From Oscillospiraceae bacterium (GTDB lineage Bacteria > Bacillota > Clostridia > Oscillospirales > Ruminococcaceae), in NCBI GenBank assembly GCA_029006135.1, contig JAQXGE010000022.1, positions 1 through 58,554 on the forward strand: a stretch of 58,554 nucleotides of DNA. Direction: 5' to 3'. The notes under the pieces are model-generated. The model was not told where the DNA came from. It saw only the letters and a program-made list of their open reading frames with translations, and did not search any database. Of this stretch, positions 40,597-48,057 are shown in pieces; the stretch's first letter is position 1; every line of letters begins with the position of its first letter. A program made the translations under genes and the position numbers.

Positions 40597-41158
40597 TGCT
40601 TATGAAATTTACAATATGAGCCACACCGGCGAAGAAATTGACGCGGCGGTGGATAAGGCAAACGCGGCGGTGCCGCAAACCCGCACGGTAAACGGCAAGG
40701 CGCTGAGCGCTGATATAACGCTGTCCGCTAAGGATGTGGGGGCACTGGTAAAGTCTAACCTGCTGGACTATGTGTACCCCGTGGGCAGTATCTATATGAG
40801 CGTGAACTCGACCAATCCAGCGTCTTTCCTCGGCGGGACATGGGCAAGAATCCAGGACCGCTTTTTGCTGGCGGCGGGCAGCAGCTACTCGGCGGGAAGC
40901 ACAGGCGGTGAAGCAACGCACAAGATTACTCAAAATGAGTTGCCGAGCCATTGCCACGCCGGTTTGTACTGGAGCGGAGACAGCACCAACGGAACGCCAA
41001 TCAACTTGAACGGCGGAACCGGAAATGTGTACCTAACTCCATCCTGGACTGGCGGCGGCAGCGGCAGTCCCATCTATACAGGCTTTACCGGCGCCGATGC
41101 GGCTCACAACAATATGCCGCCATACTTGGCGGTGTATGTGTGGAAACGTACAGCATAA
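40589..41158 (+). CDS. Phage tail fibre/collar-domain protein
   Basis: 189 residues. The N-terminal 60 residues (VNGKALSADITLSAKDVGA) form a short fibre-attachment segment. From LDYVYPVGSIYMSVNSTNPASFLGGTWARI onward it is the collar-type domain found at fibre tips, including HKITQNELPSHCHAG and the ending NNMPPYLAVYVWKR. These are hallmarks of tail-collar or baseplate tip proteins that contact the host. It ends the operon; no holin, endolysin or integrase follows. Confidence 0.85.
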   Translation: MADAYEIYNMSHTGEEIDAAVDKANAAVPQTRTVNGKALSADITLSAKDVGALVKSNLLDYVYPVGSIYMSVNSTNPASFLGGTWARIQDRFLLAAGSSYSAGSTGGEATHKITQNELPSHCHAGLYWSGDSTNGTPINLNGGTGNVYLTPSWTGGGSGSPIYTGFTGADAAHNNMPPYLAVYVWKRTA

Positions 41159-41244
41159 AACATCAAAAATTTCCGTGCGTGAAAAGAACCTGTCTTGCGT
41201 TCAACAATTGACTCAAAAGCATTTTTGAAAACTGACGGCAGGAA

Positions 41245-41282
41245 AAAAGCGGGGACTGTAAAAATTCGGTCCTCGCTTTTTT
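41245..41282 (+). terminator. Terminator of the tail operon
   Basis: AAAAGCGGGGAC (41245-41256) pairs with GTCCTCGCTTTT (41269-41280), 12 bp with one wobble, followed by T. Confidence 0.85.
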
Positions 41283-41324
41283 CACATTGCGTCAGCCGAT
41301 AAACAGACAGTCCGCAAAAGACTC

Positions 41325-41353
41325 TTGCCAAGAAAAGAAAAAGGCGGTATAAT
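41325..41353 (+). promoter_or_regulatory. Promoter of the rfbA-rfbD-rfbB operon
   Basis: TTGCCA (41325-41330), 17 bp, TATAAT (41348-41353). Confidence 0.65.
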
Positions 41354-41449
41354 TAGTCATAATTATTGTGCGGGATTATGCCCCAAGGGATGGGCGGCGA
41401 CGCACGGCAATGATGCAGCGCAAACGACCACACGAAAGGAGCGTTTATC

Positions 41450-42334
41450 ATGAAAGGAATTATCCTCGCCGGCGGCGCCGGAACACGGCTCTACCCGCTG
41501 ACCATGGTCACATCCAAACAGCTTCTGCCTGTCTACGATAAACCCATGATCTACTATCCCCTGTCCACCCTGATGCTGGCGGGTATTCAGGACATTCTTA
41601 TTATCTCCACTCCTACGGACACCCCCCGCTTTGAGGCACTGCTCGGGGATGGAAGCCAGTACGGCATTCATCTGCAATACAAGGTTCAGCCCTCACCGGA
41701 CGGTCTGGCTCAGGCCTTCATCCTGGGCGCCGACTTTATTGCCGGCGAACCCTGCGCGATGGTTCTGGGCGACAATATCTTCTACGGTGCCGGGTTCTCC
41801 AAGCGCCTCAAGGCCGCGGCGGCCAACGCCGAAGCCGGACGCAGCACGGTGTTCGGATACTATGTCAATGACCCTGAGCGTTTCGGCGTGGTGGCCTTTG
41901 ATGAAAACGGCCAGGCGACCTCCATTGAGGAAAAGCCCTCCGAACCCAAGAGCAATTACGCAGTGACCGGCCTTTACTTCTACAATAAGGACGTCACCTC
42001 GATGGCCGCTCAGGTCAAGCCCAGCGCACGCGGGGAGCTTGAAATTACCACTCTCAATGAGATGTATCTCAAGCAGGGACTTTTGGATGTGCAGCTTCTC
42101 GGCCGCGGTTATGCCTGGCTGGACACCGGAACGATGGACAGCCTGGTGGAGGCCGCTGACTTTGTGCGAATGATTGAGAAGCGGCAGGGCATTAAGATTT
42201 CCGCCCCTGAGGAGATTGCCTACAAATATGGCTGGATCAGCCGTGATAAACTGCTCGAGAGCGCTGAGCGCTACGGCAAGAGCCCTTATGGGCAGCACCT
42301 CAAGAATGTCGCAAATGACAAACTGCGTTACTGA
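41450..42334 (+). CDS. rfbA: Glucose-1-phosphate thymidylyltransferase
   Basis: 294 residues; ATG 41450 after AAAGGAGCG. Makes dTDP-glucose from glucose-1-phosphate and dTTP. The nucleotidyltransferase signature [11 protein letters not shown] with [26 protein letters not shown] and ITTLNEMYL are diagnostic of RmlA. First gene of the dTDP-sugar operon; rfbD and rfbB follow, while rfbC (the 3,5-epimerase) is not in the window. Confidence 0.96.
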   Translation: MKGIILAGGAGTRLYPLTMVTSKQLLPVYDKPMIYYPLSTLMLAGIQDILIISTPTDTPRFEALLGDGSQYGIHLQYKVQPSPDGLAQAFILGADFIAGEPCAMVLGDNIFYGAGFSKRLKAAAANAEAGRSTVFGYYVNDPERFGVVAFDENGQATSIEEKPSEPKSNYAVTGLYFYNKDVTSMAAQVKPSARGELEITTLNEMYLKQGLLDVQLLGRGYAWLDTGTMDSLVEAADFVRMIEKRQGIKISAPEEIAYKYGWISRDKLLESAERYGKSPYGQHLKNVANDKLRY

Positions 42335-42367
42335 GCCGTACTGAATGCACAAGAAAGAGAGACTGAT

Positions 42368-43270
42368 ATGAAAATCCTCATTACCGGCTGCCGTGGGCAG
42401 CTTGGCACAGAGCTGCAAAAGCAGCTTGCCGACGAGGGCTGCGCGCTTGGACCTCTGCCTGAACGGCTGCGCAAGGCCACCGTCATTGCGGTGGATGTGG
42501 ACGAGTTGGACATCACCGACCGGGAAGCGACCGTGACCTATATTCGGCGCACCCAGCCCGATACCGTCATCAACTGCGCCGCCTTCACCAACGTGGACGG
42601 CTGCGAGACCAACCGGGATGCCGCTTACCGCGTCAACGCCCTTGGCCCGCGCAATCTGGCAATGGCCTGTGAAAAGGTCAACGCCCGCCTGATTCATATT
42701 TCCACCGATTATGTGTTCCCCGGCACCCCCAACGGCGGCGTGCCGCTGGACGAGTGTGCCATTCCTGCGCCCATCTCGGCCTACGGGCAGACCAAGCTGC
42801 TCGGTGAGCAGTATGTACAGCGGTTCTGCCGCCGTCACTTCATCGTGCGCACTGCCTGGCTGTACAGCTATTACGGCAAGAACTTTGTCAAGACGATGGT
42901 CAATCTGGCCAAGACCCATGACCGCATCACGGTGGTCAATGACCAACTGGGCAACCCCACCAACGCGGTGGATTTGGCTTACCACATCCTCAAATTGGCC
43001 GTCAGTCACGATTACGGCACCTACCACTGCACCGGAACCGGCATTTGCAGCTGGTATGATTTTGCTTCGGAAATCATCCGTCTTTCCGGTCTGCCGTGCG
43101 AGGTCGTTCCCGTCACGAGCGAGCAGTACAAGGCCATGAACCCCAAATCCGCCGACCGCCCTGCCTGGAGTGCGCTGGAAAACCGTGCTCTACGCTGCAG
43201 CGTAGGCGATGAAATGCGCCCGTGGCAGGACGCAATCCAGGATTTTTTCAAGAATTGGAATGGTGAATAA
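42368..43270 (+). CDS. rfbD: dTDP-4-dehydrorhamnose reductase
   Basis: 300 residues. A short-chain reductase: ITGCRGQLGTEL for NAD(P)H, ISTDYVFPGTPNGG with the catalytic Thr/Ser, and SAYGQTKLLGE with the Tyr-x-x-x-Lys pair. It catalyses the final reduction to dTDP-L-rhamnose, which needs the RfbC epimerase encoded elsewhere. The start lies about 10 nt after AAGAAAGAG. rfbB starts directly at the base after its stop. Confidence 0.94.
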   Translation: MKILITGCRGQLGTELQKQLADEGCALGPLPERLRKATVIAVDVDELDITDREATVTYIRRTQPDTVINCAAFTNVDGCETNRDAAYRVNALGPRNLAMACEKVNARLIHISTDYVFPGTPNGGVPLDECAIPAPISAYGQTKLLGEQYVQRFCRRHFIVRTAWLYSYYGKNFVKTMVNLAKTHDRITVVNDQLGNPTNAVDLAYHILKLAVSHDYGTYHCTGTGICSWYDFASEIIRLSGLPCEVVPVTSEQYKAMNPKSADRPAWSALENRALRCSVGDEMRPWQDAIQDFFKNWNGE

Positions 43271-44335
43271 ATGAAAACGTATCTTGTAACCGGCTGTGCC
43301 GGATTTATCGGCTCCAACTTTGTCCATTATATGCTGGACAAATATGAGGACATCCGCCTTGTCAATCTCGACAAGCTCACCTATGCGGGCAACCTCGAAA
43401 ATCTGGCGGATGTGGAAAACGACCCCCGCCACATCTTTGTTCAGGGCGACATCTGCGACAAGGCTCTTGTAACCCGCCTGATTGCTGAATATGATCCTGA
43501 TTATGTGATCAACTTTGCAGCGGAGAGCCACGTTGACCGCAGCATCAAGAACCCCGAGATTTTTGTGGAGTCCAACGTGCTGGGCACCGTCAACCTGCTC
43601 CAGTGCTGCAAGGATGCCTGGTACGATGCCGCTGCCAAGACCTGGAAAGAGGGCAAGAAGTACCTTCAGGTCTCCACCGATGAGGTCTACGGTGCCCTGG
43701 GCGCTGAGGGGTATTTTATGGAGACAACGCCTCTTTGCCCCCACAGCCCCTACTCAGCCAGCAAGGCCAGCGCCGATATGTTCGTCAAGGCATTCCATGA
43801 CACCTACGGGATGCCCGTCAACATCACCCGCTGCTCCAACAACTACGGTCCTTATCAGTTCCCCGAGAAACTCATTCCGCTGCTCATCAACAATGCCAAT
43901 CAGCACAAGAACCTGCCGGTCTACGGTGACGGGATGCAGGTACGCGACTGGCTGTATGTGATGGACCACTGCAAGGCCATCGACATGGTCGCTAACGGCG
44001 GCAAGGATGGCGAGGTGTACAACGTGGGCGGTCACAACGAGCGCCCCAATCTCTTCATCGTCAAGACTGTTATCGCACAGCTTCATGACCGCCTCAAGGA
44101 CGATGGAATCAGCGAGGATCTCATCACCCATGTGGAGGATCGTCTGGGCCATGACCGCCGCTACGGCATTGACCCCACCAAGATCAAGAATGATCTGGGC
44201 TGGTACCCCGAGACGCCGTTTGAGAAGGGCATCGTGCTCACCATCGACTGGTATCTTGCTCATGAGGAATGGATGAGCCATGTAACCAGCGGCGACTATC
44301 AGAAATACTACGAACAGATGTACAAAAACAAATAA
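43271..44335 (+). CDS. rfbB: dTDP-glucose 4,6-dehydratase
   Basis: 354 residues. Converts dTDP-glucose to dTDP-4-keto-6-deoxyglucose. VTGCAGFIGSNF binds NAD; VSTDEVYG provides the catalytic Thr-Asp-Glu, and PYSASKASAD the Tyr-x-x-x-Lys. NITRCSNNYGPYQFPEKLIP and VRDWLYVMDHCKA are also conserved. Its product is the branch point for rhamnose (RfbC/D) and for 4-amino sugars via the WecE-like aminotransferase encoded about 1.2 kb away on the other strand. Confidence 0.96.
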   Translation: MKTYLVTGCAGFIGSNFVHYMLDKYEDIRLVNLDKLTYAGNLENLADVENDPRHIFVQGDICDKALVTRLIAEYDPDYVINFAAESHVDRSIKNPEIFVESNVLGTVNLLQCCKDAWYDAAAKTWKEGKKYLQVSTDEVYGALGAEGYFMETTPLCPHSPYSASKASADMFVKAFHDTYGMPVNITRCSNNYGPYQFPEKLIPLLINNANQHKNLPVYGDGMQVRDWLYVMDHCKAIDMVANGGKDGEVYNVGGHNERPNLFIVKTVIAQLHDRLKDDGISEDLITHVEDRLGHDRRYGIDPTKIKNDLGWYPETPFEKGIVLTIDWYLAHEEWMSHVTSGDYQKYYEQMYKNK

Positions 44336-44413
44336 TTTTTTTTGCAGAATTCCGAGCACTTTTGCTCCGTCTGTAAGATTTTTCCGTTTTTTCCAAAGGT
44401 ACGTCTGTTCCCT

Positions 44414-44442
44414 TTGCAGTGGGACCGCAGATGTGGTATACT
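44414..44442 (+). promoter_or_regulatory. Promoter of the membrane-anchored protein gene
   Basis: TTGCAG (44414-44419), 17 bp, TATACT (44437-44442), 62 bp before the ATG at 44504. Confidence 0.6.
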
Positions 44443-44503
44443 GTCTGCCGGAACCGCATGACGGTCCAGAAATAAATTTATCTGTACACAGCGAGGCTTT
44501 TTC

Positions 44504-45331
44504 ATGGCAATTTCCAAAGAAGAACAACTCCGCAACAATCGCCGGCTTTCCCGTCAGATTGTCGGTGCGGTGGCGCTGCTCCTGATCCTCATCGGTCTGT
44601 TCACCGTGTTGGGTTGGGTTGTTGGAGTTGTGCGCTCCGCGCTTGATGACACCGATCGCCGAAAAGAATACGAGGACCGGCTTTACGGCATGGTTCTGTT
44701 CGATACACTGCCTTTTGATGATGTAAACAGCGTGGACCCCACGATTTTCCGTGAGGCTGCCATCTGGGGCACGGTCTATCAGATTCAGAAAAACGGCGGC
44801 AGTCTGGACGACTACGAGCGGGATGAGGAGACCGGCTCTGTCATCCTGCCCAAACTGGAAGTCGATACCTACATTGCCAGTCTGCTCGGTCCCGATTACC
44901 CCATCACGGACGGTTCCTTCGAGACGAGTCAGTTCAATTATCTCTACGATGAGGAGCGGCAGGGTTATCTTGTACCCGTCACCGGTGCCGTGGGCCTTTA
45001 CACGCCAGAAGTCGAAAAGATCCGCACCCAGAGCGGACGCACCTATGTGACAGTCGGCTACATTCCCACGCTGAACAACCCGAGCAGCGGCGAACTGACG
45101 ATGACGGCCGCCACCGAACCGACCAAGTACATGGATTATGTGTTTGAGCGCGGCGCAAACCGCAAATGGTATCTCTGCGGACTGCAGGATAGTGAGATGC
45201 AGACCGCCGCAGCCGCCGCAACGCCTGCTCCCACCGCAGACTCGCAGGATCCTCAGACGCTTGTTGAAAACAATCTGGATTCCTCCATGACCGATGCCGT
45301 TTCGGGCATCAGTTCCGGCAGTGCCGACTGA
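44504..45331 (+). CDS. Membrane-anchored protein of unknown function
   Basis: 275 residues. A charged cytoplasmic N-terminus (EEQLRNNRRLSRQ), one membrane helix (about residues 19-42) and an extracellular alpha/beta domain containing GMVLFDTLPFDDVNSVDP, REAAIWGTVYQIQKNGG, KLEVDTYIASLLGPDYPI and YVTVGYIP. The C-terminal 45 residues are an Ala/Pro/Thr-rich tail. Topology suggests a surface protein. No enzymatic motif recognised. It has its own promoter, so its link to the sugar genes is only by position. Confidence 0.7.
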   Translation: MAISKEEQLRNNRRLSRQIVGAVALLLILIGLFTVLGWVVGVVRSALDDTDRRKEYEDRLYGMVLFDTLPFDDVNSVDPTIFREAAIWGTVYQIQKNGGSLDDYERDEETGSVILPKLEVDTYIASLLGPDYPITDGSFETSQFNYLYDEERQGYLVPVTGAVGLYTPEVEKIRTQSGRTYVTVGYIPTLNNPSSGELTMTAATEPTKYMDYVFERGANRKWYLCGLQDSEMQTAAAAATPAPTADSQDPQTLVENNLDSSMTDAVSGISSGSAD

Positions 45332-45367
45332 TTTTTGTTGGGACGCATCACACATTCAAAAAACTTT

Positions 45368-45404
45368 GCCGCCGAGCGCTGTTTGCCCGGCGGCTTTGTA
45401 TTTT
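45368..45404 (+). terminator. Terminator of the membrane-anchored protein gene
   Basis: GCCGCCG (45368-45374) pairs with CGGCGGC (45388-45394), followed by TTTGTATTTT. Confidence 0.75.
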
Positions 45405-45439
45405 CAGCGCTATCAAAAAACGCGCATCAATATGCAACA

Positions 45440-45475
45440 AATTCCCCGGTCATTTTGTGACCAGGGAATTTTGTT
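45440..45475. terminator. Terminator of the WecE-like gene (works on both strands)
   Basis: AATTCCC-x-GGTCA pairs with TGACC-x-GGGAATT (arms within 45440-45470), with T-rich flanks on both strands. Confidence 0.75.
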
Positions 45476-45484
45476 TTGTCAATA

Positions 45485-46624
45485 TCAGGATTTTTCATCC
45501 CACGGGAAGGAGAGAACCGCGTCAATCACGGTTCTGAGGTCCTGCGGGTCCATGCCATAATACATCGGCAGACGAACCAGGCGCTCACTTTCGCGAGTGG
45601 TATACTCGTCCGTTCCATCAAAGCGTCCAAATTTGAGGCCTGCGGGCGCAGAGTGGAGCGGAACATAGTGGAACACGCACTGAACACCTTTTTCCTTCAT
45701 GTACCGGATAAACTTTGTGCGCTGCGCAAGATCACGGCACTTAATGTAAAACATATGTGCATTATGAACACAGCCTTCAGGGATGGTCTGCCAGTCAATC
45801 TTGCCGGCATCATGGAGCGGCTGCAAGGCTTTCCGGTAGGTATTCCAGGAGAGAATCCGATCCTCATTGATCTTGTCTGCCTGCTCAAGCTGTGCCCAGA
45901 GATAGGCCGCATTCAGTTCGCTGGGAAGGTAGCTGTCGCCAAAATCCACCCAGGTATACTTATCCACCTGACCGCGGAAAAATTTGGCGCGGTCGGTTCC
46001 CTTTTCCCGCAGGATCTCGGCCCGCTCGTTGTAGGCAGGGTTATTGATCAGCAGGGCACCGCCCTCCCCCATCGAGTAGTTTTTCGTCTCATGGAAGGAA
46101 TAGCACCCAAAATCCCCGATAGTGCCCAGCGCACGGCCCTTGTAGGTACTCATCACACCGTGGGCGGCATCCTCCACTACCTTGAGGCCGTGGCGGCGGG
46201 CAATCTCCATAATGGTATCCATCTCACAGGCCACGCCTGCGTTGTGCATAACAATGATTGCCTTGGTGCGGTCGGTGATGGCCGCCTCAATCTTGCGCTC
46301 ATCAATATTCATCGTGTCAGGGCGGATATCCACAAAGACCAGCCGCGCACCCACCAGCACAGCGGAGGTCGCCGTGCTGGAGAAGGTGTAGCTGGGCAGA
46401 ATCACCTCGTCACCGGGCTGAAGCCCGCACAGCAGCATAGCCATATCCAGCGCCGTGGTGCCGCTCGTCGTCAACAGAACCTTCTGTGCGCCGAAACGTT
46501 CCTCCATCCATGCGTTGCACTTTTTGGTAAACGCGCCGTCTCCGCTGATTTCGTGAGATGCGATTGCCTGTTCGATGTAGCCAATCTCATTCCCGGTACA
46601 GGGCGGGACATTAAACTTAATCAT
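45485..46624 (-). CDS. wecE: dTDP-4-amino-4,6-dideoxygalactose transaminase (WecE/RffA type)
   Basis: 379 residues; ATG 46624 with AAGGAG upstream. A DegT/DnrJ/EryC1/StrS aminotransferase whose whole N-terminal half follows RffA/WecE: IKFNVPPCTGNEIGYIEQAI, DGAFTKKCNAWMEERFG, GDEVILPSYTFSSTA, FVDIRPDTMNID. The PLP Lys lies in CYSFHETKNYSMGEGGAL. It uses glutamate to aminate dTDP-4-keto-6-deoxyglucose, the product of the neighbouring rfbB, giving dTDP-Fuc4N for a surface glycan. Its own promoter lies about 150 bp upstream. Confidence 0.9.
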   Translation of the reverse strand: MIKFNVPPCTGNEIGYIEQAIASHEISGDGAFTKKCNAWMEERFGAQKVLLTTSGTTALDMAMLLCGLQPGDEVILPSYTFSSTATSAVLVGARLVFVDIRPDTMNIDERKIEAAITDRTKAIIVMHNAGVACEMDTIMEIARRHGLKVVEDAAHGVMSTYKGRALGTIGDFGCYSFHETKNYSMGEGGALLINNPAYNERAEILREKGTDRAKFFRGQVDKYTWVDFGDSYLPSELNAAYLWAQLEQADKINEDRILSWNTYRKALQPLHDAGKIDWQTIPEGCVHNAHMFYIKCRDLAQRTKFIRYMKEKGVQCVFHYVPLHSAPAGLKFGRFDGTDEYTTRESERLVRLPMYYGMDPQDLRTVIDAVLSFPWDEKS

Positions 46625-46773
46625 GCCGACTTCCACTCCTTGTGAACATCTGCCGCCGCGCTGCCAGCCTACTGTGCGGCAGTGCGTTTTCAACAGCTTT
46701 TTCGCGGGACAGCGAACAGGGAAGGTTCCGAATCCCGCATCAGGCTTTTCCATGCGTGCAAAAAACCTATTGT

Positions 46774-46802
46774 ATTATACGGCAAAAAAATCTTCTTTTC
46801 AA
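46774..46802 (-). promoter_or_regulatory. Promoter of the WecE-like gene
   Basis: Minus strand TTGAAA (46797-46802), 17 bp, TATAAT (46774-46779). The leader of about 145 nt shows no recognised riboswitch. Confidence 0.6.
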
Positions 46803-46854
46803 GAGAAACCAACTGGGCCGTGCCCGATATTTTCCCGGAATATCCCATTTTTTC

Positions 46855-48003
46855 TTATATGGCGTCCGTCTGCCGGGAGACCGAGAGGACGATGCCCATC
46901 TCCCCGAGCAGCATGAGCAAACTGGTACCGCCGGAAGAGAAAAATGGCAGGCTGATGCCGGTATTGGGGATCGTGTTGGTAACCACTGCGATATTGAGGA
47001 TTGCCTGAAGCACCACCTGAACCACAAAACCAACAACAAGCAAGGCACCGAATTTATCCCGCGAGCGCACGGCGATATTCATTCCGCGCAGAAAGAGCAA
47101 AAGGAACAGCAGAATGACCGCTGCCGCGCCGATAAAACCCAGTTCCTCGCAGAGAATGGAAAAGATAAAATCATTCTGTGGTTCCGGCACATAGAGGTAT
47201 TTCTGGCGGCTGTTGCCAAGTCCCAGCCCCGCCGCACCGCCCGAAGCGATGGCGTAAAGGCTTTGAATGGTCTGGTGGCCTTCCCCGAGCGGATCGGCAA
47301 ACGGGTCGCGCCAGGATGCAAGGCGGTCCATCGCATAGGGTACAAGCTCCGGCAGCAGCACAACCGCCGCGCCGATGGCGCCCACCGCCGCCGCACCCGC
47401 CATAGCAAACCAGCGAAGCCCCGTGCCGCCCACAAACATCAGCACCGCGCCAATGCCAAGGATCAGCACCGTTCCGGACAGATGCGGTTCCAACAGCATG
47501 AGGACCGCCACAGTGCCTAAAATAAGGGCAAAGGGCAGCACCCCCGTGCGGAAAGTTGCCATCCTATCATGGTTGAGCGAGATGATATGGGAAAAGACCA
47601 GCACAACGGCGAACTTGGCAATCTCGCTGGGTTGAAGCGTGCCAAGGCCAGGAATGACAATCCAGCGCTTACAGCCGTTATATTCCGGCATGAAGAGAAC
47701 GATTGTCAGCAGAACCAGCGATACGCCGAGGATGGGCCATGCCAGCTTGTGCCAGACATGGTAGTCTACCAGACTGGCCGCATACATGGCCGTCACGCCA
47801 AGCGCCGCAAAAAGGAGTTGGGGACGGATGTAGGTGTAAGCATCGCCGCGCCGGTAAAGTGCAACCGCATACCCGGCTGAAAAGAGCATCAACAGTCCAA
47901 ACGAGAGGAGCAGCAGCAGAATCACAAGAAAGACGAGGTCTAGCCCGGGTTGTCCTTCCACGCGTTTTTTGAGCGTGGCACGGCGGGAGATGCGTTCCTG
48001 CAT
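46855..48003 (-). CDS. ftsW: FtsW/RodA/SpoVE family peptidoglycan glycosyltransferase
   Basis: 382 residues, about ten membrane helices (SEDS family). LQPSEIAKFAVVL, the catalytic-loop region GEGHQTIQSLYAIASGGAAGLGLGNSRQK with Y-x-P-E-P-Q-N-D-F-I-F, and ISLPFFSSGGTSLL are hallmark segments and favour FtsW/SpoVE over RodA. It polymerises lipid II with a partner class B PBP, not in view. Its ribosome site (AAAGGGGG) lies in the 3' arm of a 12-bp hairpin. Last gene of the apparent five-gene minus-strand operon. Confidence 0.92.
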   Translation of the reverse strand: MQERISRRATLKKRVEGQPGLDLVFLVILLLLLSFGLLMLFSAGYAVALYRRGDAYTYIRPQLLFAALGVTAMYAASLVDYHVWHKLAWPILGVSLVLLTIVLFMPEYNGCKRWIVIPGLGTLQPSEIAKFAVVLVFSHIISLNHDRMATFRTGVLPFALILGTVAVLMLLEPHLSGTVLILGIGAVLMFVGGTGLRWFAMAGAAAVGAIGAAVVLLPELVPYAMDRLASWRDPFADPLGEGHQTIQSLYAIASGGAAGLGLGNSRQKYLYVPEPQNDFIFSILCEELGFIGAAAVILLFLLLFLRGMNIAVRSRDKFGALLVVGFVVQVVLQAILNIAVVTNTIPNTGISLPFFSSGGTSLLMLLGEMGIVLSVSRQTDAI

Positions 48004-48009
48004 GACAAA

Positions 48010-48047
48010 GCCCCCTTTCCCGTTTAGTATACGCAGGGAAAGGGGGC
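48010..48047 (-). promoter_or_regulatory. 12-bp hairpin covering the ftsW ribosome-binding site
   Basis: GCCCCCTTTCCC and GGGAAAGGGGGC (48010-48021 with 48036-48047) form a perfect stem around a 14-nt loop. In the mRNA the purine arm is the Shine-Dalgarno of ftsW, ending 6 nt before its ATG. No T-run follows on either strand, so it is more likely a translational or stability element than a terminator. Confidence 0.6.
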
Positions 48048-48057
48048 ATTAGTCCGA

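Noticed and set aside
34324-41158. Contractile tailocin or type VI-like injection system
   Set aside because: No sheath, spike, VgrG or ATPase is present; the proteins resemble non-contractile siphophage tails.
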